Assembly (NCBI GenBank): GCA_038380435.1
Contig: JAWZYU010000025.1
Span: 27,070,707 to 27,134,706, forward strand
From: Ryuthela nishihirai
Lineage: Eukaryota > Arthropoda > Arachnida > Araneae > Heptathelidae
Direction: 5' to 3'
Length of the DNA stretch: 64,000 nucleotides
Shown here: in pieces, positions 1 to 11,040 of the stretch
How the letters are laid out: each line of letters begins with the position of its first letter
Numbering within the stretch: position 1 is the stretch's first letter
Program-made: the position numbers and the translations under genes
The notes under the pieces: generated by a model
What the model was told of the DNA's origin: nothing
The model's input: the letters and a program-made list of their open reading frames with translations, nothing else
The model's database searches: none

Positions 1-382
1 AAGGTGTGTTTTACTTTGTGCTTGAGGTTTCCAACTCAAGATAAGTCTTAATTTAGGTTTACTAAGGTTCCTCACAAGGGTCTAGAAGATGAATTTTTAA
101 TGCTGAAAAGGTAAGGTGAACTCTGCTGACCGACATTGTTTCACTACTCCAGCTTAATAGTATATAACAATGGTATTAAACCTTTTTAGAGAAGTAAATA
201 CAAAGTTTGGCGTGAAACGCCTGTCCATTGATAACTTTTCCTGTTTGGCGCGTATTTCTCCATGATAACGTACTACTCCGTTTATAAGGCAGCGCAGGGA
301 TGCCAGTGTCACGATAGTTTTCTGGCATGGCTAGAAAATTATATGGTGTTCATAAAAAAAAAAAAACCCGAAAACCTTATAT
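1..382. other. no recognisable feature
   Basis: AT-rich sequence upstream of a hAT terminus. The short open frame near 262-459 runs into the hAT end and has no recognisable domain. I see no exon or repeat that I can name. Confidence 0.5.
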
Positions 383-676
383 CAGTGATTCCCAACCTTT
401 TCTGGACCATCGCCCCCTTTAGAAGAGAACAAAATTTTCAACGCCCCCCTAGTCCATAATAGTTAATTTTATATGAAATATTAAAATATTGTTGCATATT
501 ATCTGTACCTAATTTATCTGTTTATTTATCTATTAAAAATCATAAAGCAGAAATTAATAAAACGACAACCAAATGTACAATAAAATTGTTTATTAACATT
601 TTAAAAATAAACACAGAATCAATAAGAAATAAAAAAATAATGAGATAAACACAAAATTAATAATAAATAAAAAAAA

Positions 677-1695
677 TTAATGAGATAGTTGAAGCTGGTG
701 GAGTGTTAACAATTTGTTAATGTCGGGTTCCAATTTCGTTAACATCAATCGCAGATCGCCACGTTCAGTGATGTGTAGTCTGTTCCTGTTCTTTGACAGT
801 AAATTAGCTACTGCACTGAATCCACGCTCAGCCATATAGGACGAAGGAAATGCGATTAAAAACTTCTGTACTATTGCCCACAATCCAGGGTAGAGAACTG
901 GTATTGATTTTTGAAGCCAGAACTCTTGGTATCCATGTTTGAATTTTACTTTGAGTGCTTCGTTAGTCGTGAGTTCTAAGAGTTTCTCTTCCAAATTTGA
1001 TGATTCTTCAGTATCTGTGTTTGCGAAAGAATCTAAAACCCAACTCGGTATAACTGCTGATAATGTGGGAAAGTGGTTGTATTCACCTCTACCTAGATTT
1101 CGTTTGAATAGAAGAAGTTTTCCCGCAAAAGCAGCTATGACGTTTTTTGTTTTAATTAAATTCAACTCATCACCTTGCAATTGTAAATTAACTTGATTAA
1201 ATATTTTAAACAGGTCTGTCAAATAAGCGATGTCATTTTTTGACGTAATCAGGTTTTCGCGCAATTTTTCGTCTGTCTTCAAGAAAGTCCAGTACTGAGT
1301 CAGACTGAAAAAACGATTCAGACAAACACCTTTAGAGAGCCAACGTACTTCTGTGTGCAGCAGCAAGCGATTGTAATCTTCATCATTTTCATTACAAAGT
1401 TTACCAAATAATCGGTCATTCAATGAATTGCTTCTAATCTTATTGATTGCTTTAATAACGTAATGGAGCGACGTATGCAGACGTTCATTCAAATTTTTTG
1501 CAACCAAATGATGACGATGAATAATATACAATATATGGCGAGTACATTTGGTACTGCTTGTTCCAAATGCGCTATGAAACCCTTATGACGCCCTGTCATT
1601 GCTGGAGCACCATCAGTAGCAGCAGACAAAATATTGCAAACAGGAATTTCTTTCTCTTGAAAAAACTTTTGCATGGTATTAAATATACCATGCAA
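677..1695 (-). pseudogene. hAT transposase, C-terminal half, frameshifted
   Basis: Two overlapping minus-strand frames give the C-terminal half of a hAT transposase of the kind annotated as ZBED5 or SCAND3-like. The upstream frame (1489-1695) carries the ATDGAPAMTG motif, which holds a catalytic aspartate region. The downstream frame (677-1531, 284 aa) carries a HTEVRWLSKG motif. Near its C-terminus it has YMAERGFSAVANLLSKNRN, the hAT dimerisation region. The two frames need a frameshift near 1500-1530. The BED zinc finger and the first catalytic block are absent, so the copy cannot encode active enzyme. Family assignment rests on motifs I recognise; no search was run. Confidence 0.85.
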
Positions 1696-1697
1696 AA
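1667..1697. repeat. perfect inverted repeat, 13-bp arms, at a transposase breakpoint
   Basis: TTTTGCATGGTAT, a 5-nt spacer (TAAAT), then ATACCATGCAAAA. The arms are exact. The repeat sits where hAT homology ends, which suggests a foldback or template-switch rearrangement created the breakpoint. Confidence 0.9.
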
Positions 1698-2239
1698 GTA
1701 CTGTACTGCATGCATTTCTTTTTAGATGTAGATTCAGACATTTTCAAATACAAATTAACTTCTCAACAGATTTATAGATAGTTATAAAAATAATGTTTAT
1801 AATGACTTCTAACACTTATCACTCACGACTATTTATCACGGCGAAGCACATAAAAATAATAAAACATTCCTAGAGCTATCGCTTTTATAGATTTGATTTT
1901 GTGCACGCATTAACTTGTATGCTTGCGATGCCGGCGCACTTGCTCCGTAAACAAGTCATTTCAAGCTCCCATATTCTTGTCGAAACATGTTAAATTGCAT
2001 GAACCGCGTGTTTGCCTACCAACTTGCAAGGACTTGTCACCGTCAATCTATTCTAAACTAAAACAAATTAGGTATAGGTATACCTAATGCTAATTTAAAA
2101 ATGCTTATTAACGCGATAACAATAAGATAATTTACATAGCTAGATAAAATATTTATTCATGAAAACGTATTTTCAAAGTATTTTATTATATTAAAATAAT
2201 AATTATAAAAAAATATTAAATATAATAAATTTATTATTA

Positions 2240-2734
2240 TTGTATTATTATTGCATCAAGGTTGATTTGCCTATCAGGACGGACACACATGTCCAACATA
2301 ATAAGCCTGATATAGTAGTGCATGTTAAGGTATTGAATGAGATTACAATTATTGAAGTAGGAATAACATCTCAGGATAACCTGCAGACAGTAGAGGTTGA
2401 AAAGAAGAGGAAGTATGATCTGCTGGCTAATGAGTTGAGCCTAATTCACAAGTGTAATGTTAATATTATACCTTATGTTCTGACGTGGGATGGTATTGTA
2501 ACTACGTACCATAAAGCATACTCAAAGCGACTTGGAGTGGGAAAACATATTGAAGCTTATATCCAATCTGTGATCTTGAAGAGAACTTTTGAGAGCATCT
2601 CAGTCGACTTCAGACGTACCAGTACGCTAGTAGGCGGTAGCAGGGAACTTATTGTCCAAGCTGCAGTTGAAAAGCTGTACATGACGGATGAGGTAGTGGA
2701 TGATCAGAATCACCAGGAAGACACCACAGAATAG
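2240..2734 (+). CDS. 164-aa ORF resembling the restriction-like endonuclease region of a LINE (R2/NeSL type)
   Basis: This uninterrupted frame starts at an ATG in very AT-rich DNA and ends at TAG. Residues 20-41 contain a PD dipeptide (NKPDIVVHV) followed about 15 residues later by IIEVGITS. That spacing and hydrophobic pattern resemble the PD-(D/E)xK nuclease fold at the C-terminus of R2/NeSL-type retrotransposon proteins. The canonical lysine of (D/E)xK is a glycine here, so activity is doubtful. The stretch after it (VEVEKKRKYDLLANEL) resembles the helix that follows the nuclease core. No reverse transcriptase lies upstream: the neighbours are hAT relics on both sides. It is either a truncated LINE tail with an open frame or a captured fragment. 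The true start of homology is probably near residue 10. Confidence 0.5.
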   Translation: MYYYCIKVDLPIRTDTHVQHNKPDIVVHVKVLNEITIIEVGITSQDNLQTVEVEKKRKYDLLANELSLIHKCNVNIIPYVLTWDGIVTTYHKAYSKRLGVGKHIEAYIQSVILKRTFESISVDFRRTSTLVGGSRELIVQAAVEKLYMTDEVVDDQNHQEDTTE

Positions 2735-2762
2735 AAGAGATAAAAAGGTTGTCACAGAAAAT

Positions 2763-2902
2763 TCCATTAAATTTATTTATTTATTTTACCGCCCCTCTTG
2801 ACTGCCTCAACGCCGCCCATTTGCCTCTGGATCCGCTACCGCCCCCATGAAAGGCTCCAGCGCCCACTGGGGGGGCGGTATCGCCCCCGTTGGGAATCTA
2901 TG
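2763..2902. mobile_element. hAT right terminus with GC-rich subterminal repeats
   Basis: GC-rich subterminal sequence with several CGCCC/GGGGGCG motifs ends in GTTGGGAATCTATG at 2902. Read inward it is CATAGATTCCCAACGG, a hAT-like terminus. It differs from the terminus at 383 after CAAC, so the two may come from different hAT families. A small GGGGGCG/CGCCCCC hairpin lies just inside it. Confidence 0.6.
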
Positions 2903-2923
2903 CTCTAGAGCATAGATTCCCAA
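2890..2923. repeat. 34-bp perfect palindrome, two hAT-like ends facing across 8 bp
   Basis: The 34 bases from TTGGGAATC to GATTCCCAA are identical to their reverse complement. The centre is CTCTAGAG (2903-2910), exactly eight bases, the length of a hAT target duplication. It lies between two inverted copies of the CATAGATTCCCAA end. Confidence 0.9.
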
Positions 2924-2956
2924 GCAAAACTAAAATAAAAAAAACTGTACAAAAAG

Positions 2957-2989
2957 CTAACGCTCCTGAGCTTTGCTCAGGAGCGTTAG
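2957..2989. repeat. perfect hairpin, 15-bp stem, 3-nt loop
   Basis: CTAACGCTCCTGAGC, loop TTT, then the exact reverse complement. It lies 33 bp after the preceding palindrome. It resembles a terminal or subterminal transposon hairpin, and no promoter or gene follows it. Confidence 0.85.
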
Positions 2990-3659
2990 AGATGGAAGTG
3001 AGCAAAAAGGCGACTGCCGCAATCGCCTCCTTCTCTATTAATTTCTGCTTTGCTGAGAATAGAAACTTAGATATCCAGTGTGTGATGCGATATCAAAGGC
3101 AATAGAAATGAATCGAGATTTTTCATACACTCCTAGCTCGATTTGCTTGCTAGACTGGCGCTTCTATTTATTATAAAGAGTAATATTACAGGGAAATAAG
3201 AAGAATGTCTTTAAAATAGAGGATTTTTGTTCAAATTAACTAAAGTTAAACAAATACTTTTACTTTTTAAATAAAAATATACGCGTAAAATATAAAAAGC
3301 TTTTTCCTTTTTTTCTTTCATGAGAATTTTAAGGGAACTACTGCTGCCCTTGTTTCCATGCATGCTGTATAAATGAAATATTAGCAATCTGCACTTATGA
3401 AACCTTCTTTTAGCTATAATTATGCCCTCTTACAGTGGAAAATTTTGAAAAATCCAGAATTTCAAGCGAATATTGCAAACCAGGGTGAATGATGGAAGAG
3501 TGATACTTGGCGGTTTCTTTACGGTCATTGGCTTAGGGTTATCAGATGCCAGTATTCTAAAAGGCGGATAAAAAAACCAGTATGGAGGACAAAAAAAATG
3601 GAATGGAGGAAAAAGGAGGAACATGCTTGCAATTGGTTAAAAAAAGGAAATTTCTTTAA
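2990..3659. other. unassigned AT-rich spacer
   Basis: No recognisable exon or transposon signature. The short open frame on the minus strand near 3430-3624 is Phe/Pro-rich by composition and has no domain I know. Confidence 0.4.
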
Positions 3660-3729
3660 CCAGAGGCACGGGATACCTTATATCATCTGGTAGATAATCC
3701 TGATCAGAGGCCATCGCAGTTACCTAAAC

Positions 3730-4031
3730 CTCATTTAGCTAGTTGGGCATCATCAATCCTAACTGGAGCAATGTGTCTTAGGCAGGTCTATGGCTCTTGA
3801 AAAGGTCCATTTGCAAAGATGGTGCCTGAAGTTCCTACCAGCATGGGTGGCTTCAGACTTTAGCAGTGGGAGAACTTCAACCCTCACTTGTCTAGTTGGG
3901 CTTCGCCAATCCTAAACTGGAGCAATGTGTGTCAGGAAAGTCATATGGCTCTCGAAAAGGTCCACTTGAAAAGGTGGTGCCTGAAGTTCCTACCAGCATC
4001 AGTTACTTCAGCCTTTGGAGGAGGAGAACAG
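3730..4031 (+). repeat. about 150-bp direct duplication in the LINE 5' leader
   Basis: Two adjacent units, about 3730-3879 and 3880-4031, share blocks such as GTGCCTGAAGTTCCTACCAG and TGGAGCAATGTGT. They lie just before the conserved leader motif ending in CTCTCAATAAA. They may be promoter monomers like those of some LINE 5' UTRs, or a local duplication. Confidence 0.75.
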
Positions 4032-4815
4032 GTCTTTGTCCCATGTCTGCGATCATGGAGCTGTTTGATATTGTTGGCCCTACCTCTCTCAATAAACTTA
4101 TTTATTTAAAAATCCCACAAATCATTTTGCATCTGAAGGAACGTGAAATGTGAGGACATTACACAGAGAGTATTCTCTTGATATCCTCACACAGGAATTC
4201 CAGCATTATAACCTAAATATTCCAGGCTTGCAAGAGAATTTCTCTTTTCAGGGAGAGAGGATGGAAAGCACCTCCAAAGTGTAGGTTTGTTTCTCAGCAG
4301 ACATGCCAATGATGCTCTTCTAGGATATGACTGCATTATAAAAGATTTCTTACGGCAAAATTTAAAACAAAATTTAAAGACTGGAATGTCATCTGTTGTT
4401 ATGCTCCCATAGAGGACTCTGATGAGAACTAGAAGGATACGTTTTACAGCCAGCATCAGGATAATTTGAATTCTGTGAAGAATGGAGAATTTTTCTTGTG
4501 ATAAGTATACTTCGATGCTAAAGTTGGTACTGACTCTGTAGCTTAGGCAGGTGTTTCAGGTTCCTTTGGCATTGGTAGTTCCAATGACAATGGAGAATGT
4601 CTTCTGCAGGTAAGTAAACTTAATGTTTTACGAATAACTAACACATACTAGAAACACTGGGACATTCATATATATATATGCATGGGTTTCACCTGACAGA
4701 TTGCACAGGAATATGATAGATTATATTTTAATCAACAGCAAATGGGCCAGTTCAGTTAGGAATACCAGATCATACAGGTGGGCTGAAACTGGGTCTGATC
4801 ATTGCCTGGTCAAAA

Positions 4816-5166
4816 GTGTCTTTGCAACTGAAGCTTATGAAATGTTCTACCAAGGCTAAGAAAATTACTTTTAAAATTGATATTTTGAAAAATCCAAATG
4901 TACCCAAATCATACCATGCTGAGCTAATTAATCATTTCGACAATTGTAGTTTGCTTACTGCTGAAGTTGAGAAAGAATGGGATCAGTTTAAACAGGCTTT
5001 TCTTGAAACCAACAGTGCCATTTTGGGTAAAAGGGAACAGAGGAAACAAAATCATTTGAGTGATAGGGTTATGGAACTTATTTCTGAAAGAAGGAAGTGC
5101 AGGATTAATATGAATCAACATCCTACTAATTCTAACAGCATTACAATCAGCTTAATAAATGTGTAA
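4816..5166 (+). pseudogene. LINE A polyprotein fragment (linker between endonuclease and RT)
   Basis: This 116-codon open stretch matches the linker of the better LINE copies. It includes EVEKEWDQFKQAFLETNS, the LGKREQ block, and a segment ending near the RELNK region. Frameshifts flank it on both sides, and the endonuclease upstream is also broken, so it is a relic. Confidence 0.75.
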
Positions 5167-5499
5167 AGGATTGGTTAACAGCTGATCAGAATCTTTGGCT
5201 TGATTGCTTGGCTGGCAAAGCAGAGGAAGAAGTTAGAAGTAAGACAACAGCAGGGGGTTATACCAGATTGTTAATGTTTCATGTGGGAAGAAACATACAA
5301 GTACACAGGGATTGAGGGATAAACATGGCAAGGTGGTTCAAGGTGAGGATTCTGTGATGGCTAGGTGGGCTGAGAATTTCAGAAATGTTCTAAATAATTT
5401 GATTATATCTACTCCCATTGTGTTTAATGAGGATAGATGCCTTACTAGCTTTAATGATGGCCCTATATCGCATTCTGAAGTCTCATTTGCTTTCTCTTA

Positions 5500-5645
5500 A
5501 TTATCTATCTATTAAACTCCAAAAATGAATTTTCTTAAAATCTTAATATTAAAATTAATAAATAATTCAGTTTCTTAATATATATATACGTAATTATAAA
5601 TATTAATAAGATAATTTCAAAATTTTAATATATCTATTAAAACTG
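5500..5645. repeat. AT-rich insertion inside LINE A
   Basis: About 140 bp of nearly pure A/T interrupts the RT region. It is flanked by similar 11-13 bp stretches (TCTATTAAACT and TCTATTAAAACT), consistent with a target-site duplication. It has no internal feature I can name. Confidence 0.55.
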
Positions 5646-6599
5646 CGTAAATCCCCAGGGGTGGATGAAATCATCACTGAAATGCTTAGAGCTGAAAACA
5701 TTTGTGTTGTCACATAACTGACTGAAATTTTGAATATTTTTTATAAGGTGTTGTTCCTAAGGATTTTAACAGAGCTATCATTGTCCAAATTTTTAAAGAA
5801 GGTGATTGCAGTTCTTGTGATAATTATAGGGAAATTAGTTTACTTTCTGTTCAAGGTAAAAAATCTAATTTGATGAGACTGGTAATAGAGTAAGTTTGGA
5901 GATAAACAGAGAAAAAAACAAAAGTGATGAAAATTGATCAGTCAGTTGGTTTGAATGGTTGCTTTGAATAGGTTGCACTCTTCAGCAAGTATCTCAGTTT
6001 AATTATCTTGGGAGCTATGTAACAGATATTGGTGATGTGTGGCATGAGATTAACAGATGAATAGGGATTGCTGCCAGGACTTTTAAGAATCTATGGAGAG
6101 TGTGGAAAAATAGGCATGTACACCTAAAAACTAAAATTAGTCTGTATAATAGTTTGGTTCTTTCTAAGGTTAGTTATGGTAATGAAACAAGAACCCTTTA
6201 TAAGGAACAACAAGAAACTTAATGCATTTGATTCTAGATGCGTACACAGTATCTTGGGCATTAGGTGATTTGACTTTGTAAGTAATGATGAGGTTAGAAG
6301 GAGTCATCAACCTCTTTTGACTAGCATATTGGGCAGAGAAAGACTGTTTTGGTTTGACCATGTTGCCTGTATTCACAGCTACAGATTGGCAAAGAGGATT
6401 ATGAACAGTGTGTCTAAGGGTTTCAGAAAAAAGGGGAAGACCTAGGATGCCATGGGCAGACAATGTCAACCGGGACCTTAACAGAATTGGCCTAGAGTAG
6501 CCACATGCAGCAGCTGTAGCAGAAGAAATACGTTTGGAGAGGAAAATTATACAGTCTGATTGGACCTCCATGACTGCATGAGGATTTTATGTGTATGTA

Positions 6600-7581
6600 T
6601 GATTATATTCCTAAAATTGTTTTCAGTTCTATATTTTCATAACAATGGTACTAAGTTATTATTAACATAATGGGGAACTGTATCGAATAAAATGGCCTGT
6701 TGAATATATTTTGTTTTTCCCAATATCATAATTACATCATTTGTAATTTATATCAAATGTATATAGAATTTCTATTAGATGATTCTGAGAATTTATTCTG
6801 ATCTTGCCCTTAAAATTAATCTCGACCGAACTGAAACACCATATAATTTTTTGCCACCGTAGTAGTGGTTTATATTTTATCCCTTCCAAAAAGCATTTAA
6901 TGTGACATGACGTAAATACAGCTATCAATTTACTAAGAAAATATTTCCTGGAATTATGCAACGAATAATGTATTTTTTTTCTTGTTTTTATTAATTCTGA
7001 ATTTTTTATTATGCTGTATCTATTTTTATTTATGTTTATTACACTGTTTTTGCTTTGATCTTAATATTTTTTTACAACGTAGAGATTTTTTCTTTCTGCC
7101 TTATTTAATTTTTAATAATAATTTGAACCTGCTGTTGTAATTTTCCAATGCATAAGATATGACGCACTGATATAAGTTTTTATTTTAACATGAGATAATA
7201 GTACTTTTTTTATTGGGTACACTGTGGTAGTTTTCAGAGCGATCGGTTTCTTATTCCAACAATCATTTCGTTGTTCCCCACGTTATACTATACCCGAGTA
7301 AACAATCTTTTGGTCGGAGTAGAATGTAGTCGGTCGTGGTAACATGAGTGAATTTTTCTTATGACAGTTTTTTTTTTTCAAAAACTGGAATGGCTTAATA
7401 ATTTACTTTACATTTAATAAGTAGTCCTAAGAGTTCGGTTCATAAATCTTATAATCCATCGATCTAAACAGGTATCTGAAATATTGATTATCACATATCT
7501 TAGCATGTGCGCATCAAATTTTTCTTCAGGCCGATACTGTAGCACCCACTTCATACTAATTTTTCCTTTTAATGGGAATGT
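6600..7581. other. unassigned AT-rich spacer
   Basis: Low-complexity T-rich DNA. No exon-like segment with splice signals and no repeat shared with the rest of the window was seen. Confidence 0.4.
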
Positions 7582-7589
7582 ATATGAAA

Positions 7590-7942
7590 CAGGACCGGAC
7601 TTTGACCTTCTGAGGCATTAAGCTATGACAAGTTTAAGGGGTCCTAAGCTACAATAAGTTTAAGAGGGCCCAAAATTTGGAAACTCGAAATAAGTTATAT
7701 ATTTATTTTTGTAATTGAAGGGAACATTAAAAAATTATTATGAAATTGATGTGGCGAAAACATTATACTATGATTGGTATACAATAACAACTGTCTAAAG
7801 CTGAAAAGAACAGTGTTTTCACAATAGATTAATTTGAATATAAAAAAAAAATTGACAGTAAACCTCAAACTTTAACTTTAACCCTCATAATCGTGAGGTC
7901 CTAAGCTGTAGCTTAATTAGCTTATGCGTAAGTCCGGCCCTG
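7590..7942. mobile_element. non-autonomous hAT MITE with perfect 8-bp TSD
   Basis: The element begins CAGGACCGGACTT and ends AAGTCCGGCCCTG, inverted termini of the common hAT type CAGGGCCGGA. It is flanked by identical 8-bp copies of ATATGAAA (7582-7589 and 7943-7950). The 353-bp body contains two imperfect copies of a TAAG-TTTAAG-GGTCC motif and no coding capacity. Confidence 0.92.
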
Positions 7943-7950
7943 ATATGAAA

Positions 7951-9482
7951 CATTACTTTTCTTATTCTTCGAAGGATTACTCATGTAGTTTCTATTGCAG
8001 AGTTTGGCATGATAAAAAAAATTAATCTGAGATTTCGCAGAGAGCGAGATTCCCAAGTGGAGAACAATGAACGACACGAAAGGACAGGAGCCACTTTATA
8101 TATATTCACATTGATTGCAAACGATGTATTTATGCTAGAAATTTGAAATTTTGGTGGTGATATGTGAAGATTACGAAGTTTCCATAGACAACAATGGGTT
8201 GACCCCTTAGATCCGAGGAAGGGGAGGGGGAAAGCAATTTTTTGCATTAAGAGAAAAATTTTTGTTTCTAGATATACTGGAAAACTGGTGTATCAAGAAG
8301 ATGTTCGTTCATGCATGTTTTGCCGGTTCCAATACATTTGGTGTCAAAAGGTTGAGACATTACAAGTCTCATTTTTGTGTATGCATGAATCGGTTCTTAC
8401 TAGTAAAATTTACATTTGAAAGTGGATGAACCTGTGGCAGTGTAAACTAGTCCAATAGTCAAGTTAACAAAAAGGTATCTCTCTATGGAAAAGCGCTGCT
8501 TGTCAAAGATGTAAGACAAGAGCCTGTAAATTTAATATGCCATTGCTTGGGTGGATTGTTGGCCAATGCCTTTGAAAAGTTCTATGAGGCGAGCTGAAAA
8601 ATTTAAGAGGTCTTCAGCTATAATAAGTTTAATGATATAAAGGTGGCAACAATAAATCTAGAAATGGTGGTTTCGGCATAAATGTGTCTTTTATAGATTT
8701 CCAAACAGTCAAGTACTAATGGGTAAACGCAATTGTGAACATAGTAGTAAAATGATAAGGGTAAGTAAAATAAAATTTAATAATGTAAAAAACTTACAAA
8801 ATTCATCGTTTTGTAATATATATATATCAGTTATTTAAGTACAGTTGAAATTTTTACCGGCTTGCGTAAACTATATGCTCTGTGTGTGTATAAACGCTTT
8901 CCCAGATAGGGCTTATTAAATAAAATCTGTTAACGTGATATTATTATTATTAATGCTCCTGTGAGTTTTCTCTATGAACTGGTTTCAGCAAAATAACACT
9001 TTTCGATACAAAACAGCTATGCATTTTTGCAAGCAAAGTGATATTTACCCGGGTTTTTGATAGAACGTACCCCTAACTGATACTGGTGGGGGTGAAAAAT
9101 ACTTCCTCTGATTTATAAAAACGATCGATTTGCAGCACTATAGAAGAAATATTACAGGTTAATGTAAAGCATAAACAGAAGAAAATACTAGTTAATTTTT
9201 ATTACGACAGAGCTAATTCATCAATTCAAAGGACAATTGGCTAAAATATCCTACAGTGTGCACTGTATAACGAGCAGAATTAAAAAAATCATCAAATACC
9301 AATGTAACAAAAGAAAACCCAACAAATAACAACAGTAATAAGTACAACAAGCACTTAATAAGATTTTTTTTGGGGAAAATCATAAAAACAATGAAAATTA
9401 AAGGCCATATTACTGGAAAAGTTGCTAAGAACTGAAAAAGAAATTAAAATTTGCACTGGGTACATAGAGGCATTTAAATAAG
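7951..9482. other. unassigned spacer with one hAT-body fragment
   Basis: Around 8593-8630 there is a short match to the body of the preceding MITE (a GTCTTCAGCTATAATAAG-like block). The rest, including 9300-9480, which is A+C-rich, shows no gene or repeat I can place. Confidence 0.4.
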
Positions 9483-9490
9483 CAGCAATT

Positions 9491-9734
9491 GGCAGTAGTA
9501 CAGTTCACGGTCCTCAGCCGCCATTTTGTTTTCCGGCGACCGAATTATAAAAAAGCCCCAAAACTAAATAATGTCCTCCAAGACAACACAAACCAAAAAA
9601 CATGAAAATCGGAAACAGTGCACCACCGACCGAATTATAAAAAAGCCCCAAAACTAAATAATGTCCTCCAAGGCAACACACGCCACTTGAGCAATGCCAT
9701 GTATCGGCTGAGGACCGTAAACACTACACTGGCC
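9491..9734. mobile_element. 244-bp MITE with about 30-bp TIRs, 8-bp TSD and internal 84-bp tandem repeats
   Basis: The termini are inverted repeats of about 30 bp, read inward as GGC..GTA..GTT-ACGGTCCTCAGCCG from both sides, with a few differences near the outer ends. Identical 8-bp copies of CAGCAATT lie at 9483-9490 and 9735-9742. The interior holds two copies of an ~84-bp unit (GAATTATAAAAAAGCCCC.., CAGTGCACC..) that also forms the tandem array at 11041-11560. An 8-bp duplication suggests hAT, P or a related superfamily. The GGC start does not decide which. Confidence 0.88.
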
Positions 9735-9742
9735 CAGCAATT

Positions 9743-11040
9743 AAAGCATTTGATCATAATAAATTGTCAATATTTACTCACAATAAGCCTATGTATGAAA
9801 TAGCCAAATGCATTGCTTTATCATATATCAAAGTCTTTGCTTGAAGCAATTTCTTAGAAGTATACCTAGTTAATCATAAAACTGAACTTTGTAACCTCTT
9901 AGCATTTGCAAATGCTATATTTCAATCACTTTACATGTATCAAGAAGTCATACTTGCTAACTAACTGTAATCTGCAATGAAATTAAATGAAATATGTAAC
10001 TGTAGAGTTGAATTAGGATATTTCTAGGACAATGGGATATCTCTTTTAAATACAGTATATCAAGCAATCAGTGGCAAAACTACAACACAAAGATATCTGG
10101 GCACAATAATGAGGGGCCGATCCCAATGGGAAGTCAGGAGACTAGATGCCCGCACTTGTACACTCAGCTGACAACGAGCTAGCCTCTTCTACTTTTTCTA
10201 CAAAGTGCTTGTTTTATCAATCATGTTGCTAAGATTTTTAGTATCAAGCTTTGAAGGTGTTCCAAATCGTATAAATGGAAATATTTTGATCTCGAAAATT
10301 GGGAACATGTCAAAATTAATAAACAGTGAATCTTCAGCTTTATTGGAATTACTTTCATCTAACTTTGGTTTTGGCAAACATGATAACTCCCTGGAGTTTT
10401 TTTCTTAAGTAATGAGCTTCCTTGTGTTCAGCTAATAGAACACAAGCTGTGCATTCTTGGCCAAACTTCAACTCTGCTCCAATTTGCATTACAAACTATA
10501 ATCTATCACAATAAAACCAATTTTGGTCTCTGTTTCCATTAAATGAATGCAGTTTAATAGATATGAATCAAGGCATTTGGCATGTATAATGTAAAACAAA
10601 ATGATCCTTTTCAATGATTACTAACCCAAACAGGTATTTCTAGAAAAAGAGATAAGTTATTATTACAATGGCAATAAAAAAAAACTTTACATCAAATGCA
10701 ATATACCATGGTAATGGTAATTTGCATTGTAAACAAGTGCAACATTAAAAAATTGATTCCTTTCCCAAAAAAAATCTCTCACAACCACAAATTACTAAAA
10801 AATTAAAATTATCAATAAAAAAAAGCATAAACACACAAACCAAGACAACACAACAATTCTTTCTCACATAGTATAAATTCCTCCAATCTACCCTCTCCCT
10901 CTTTTTCCAATACTTAAAACATTTCATAAATATATTTCCACAAACTAAACTCTTAAATCAAGTCACACATACAAAATATAGCATAAATAAATCAACAGAA
11001 TTAATCGAATTGAACACAAATCTTAAAAACAAAAAAAAAA
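9743..11040. other. unassigned AT-rich region grading into A+C-rich DNA
   Basis: No exon or known mobile element was recognised. From about 10740 the plus strand becomes poor in G and rich in A and C. It is probably the left part of the satellite-bearing element that contains the following array. Confidence 0.4.

Larger units (their letters stand above)
383..1697 (-). mobile_element. hAT DNA transposon remnant, ZBED5/SCAND3-like, 3' part
   Basis: A hAT-type terminus, CAGTGATTCCCAACC, lies at 383 and points into the element. The C-terminal part of a hAT transposase follows on the minus strand. The 5' part of the transposase is missing: homology stops at a small perfect inverted repeat at 1667-1697. 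The eight bases before the terminus (ccttatat) have no matching copy at the other end, so the original target duplication is lost. Confidence 0.75.
3660..6590 (+). mobile_element. LINE A: old APE-type non-LTR retrotransposon copy, degraded
   Basis: This copy aligns by eye to the better LINE copies at 27 and 52 kb, from the 5' leader (TGGTAGATAATCCTGA near 3690) to the 3' end (TTGGACCTCCATGACTGCAT near 6560). The order is endonuclease relics (about 4100-4640), linker (4816-5166), start of the reverse transcriptase (5260-5860), and the C-terminal tail (5880-6550). The RT core between the SVPGK block and the NREK block has been deleted near 5860. A 140-bp AT-rich insert sits at 5500-5640. Its 3' end runs into TATG-type repeats rather than the GAT repeats of the younger copies. 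Confidence 0.85.

Noticed and set aside
383..2902. One complete hAT element from 383 to 2902
   Set aside because: The two termini differ after CAAC and the flanking 8-mers do not match, so I treat them as separate remnants.
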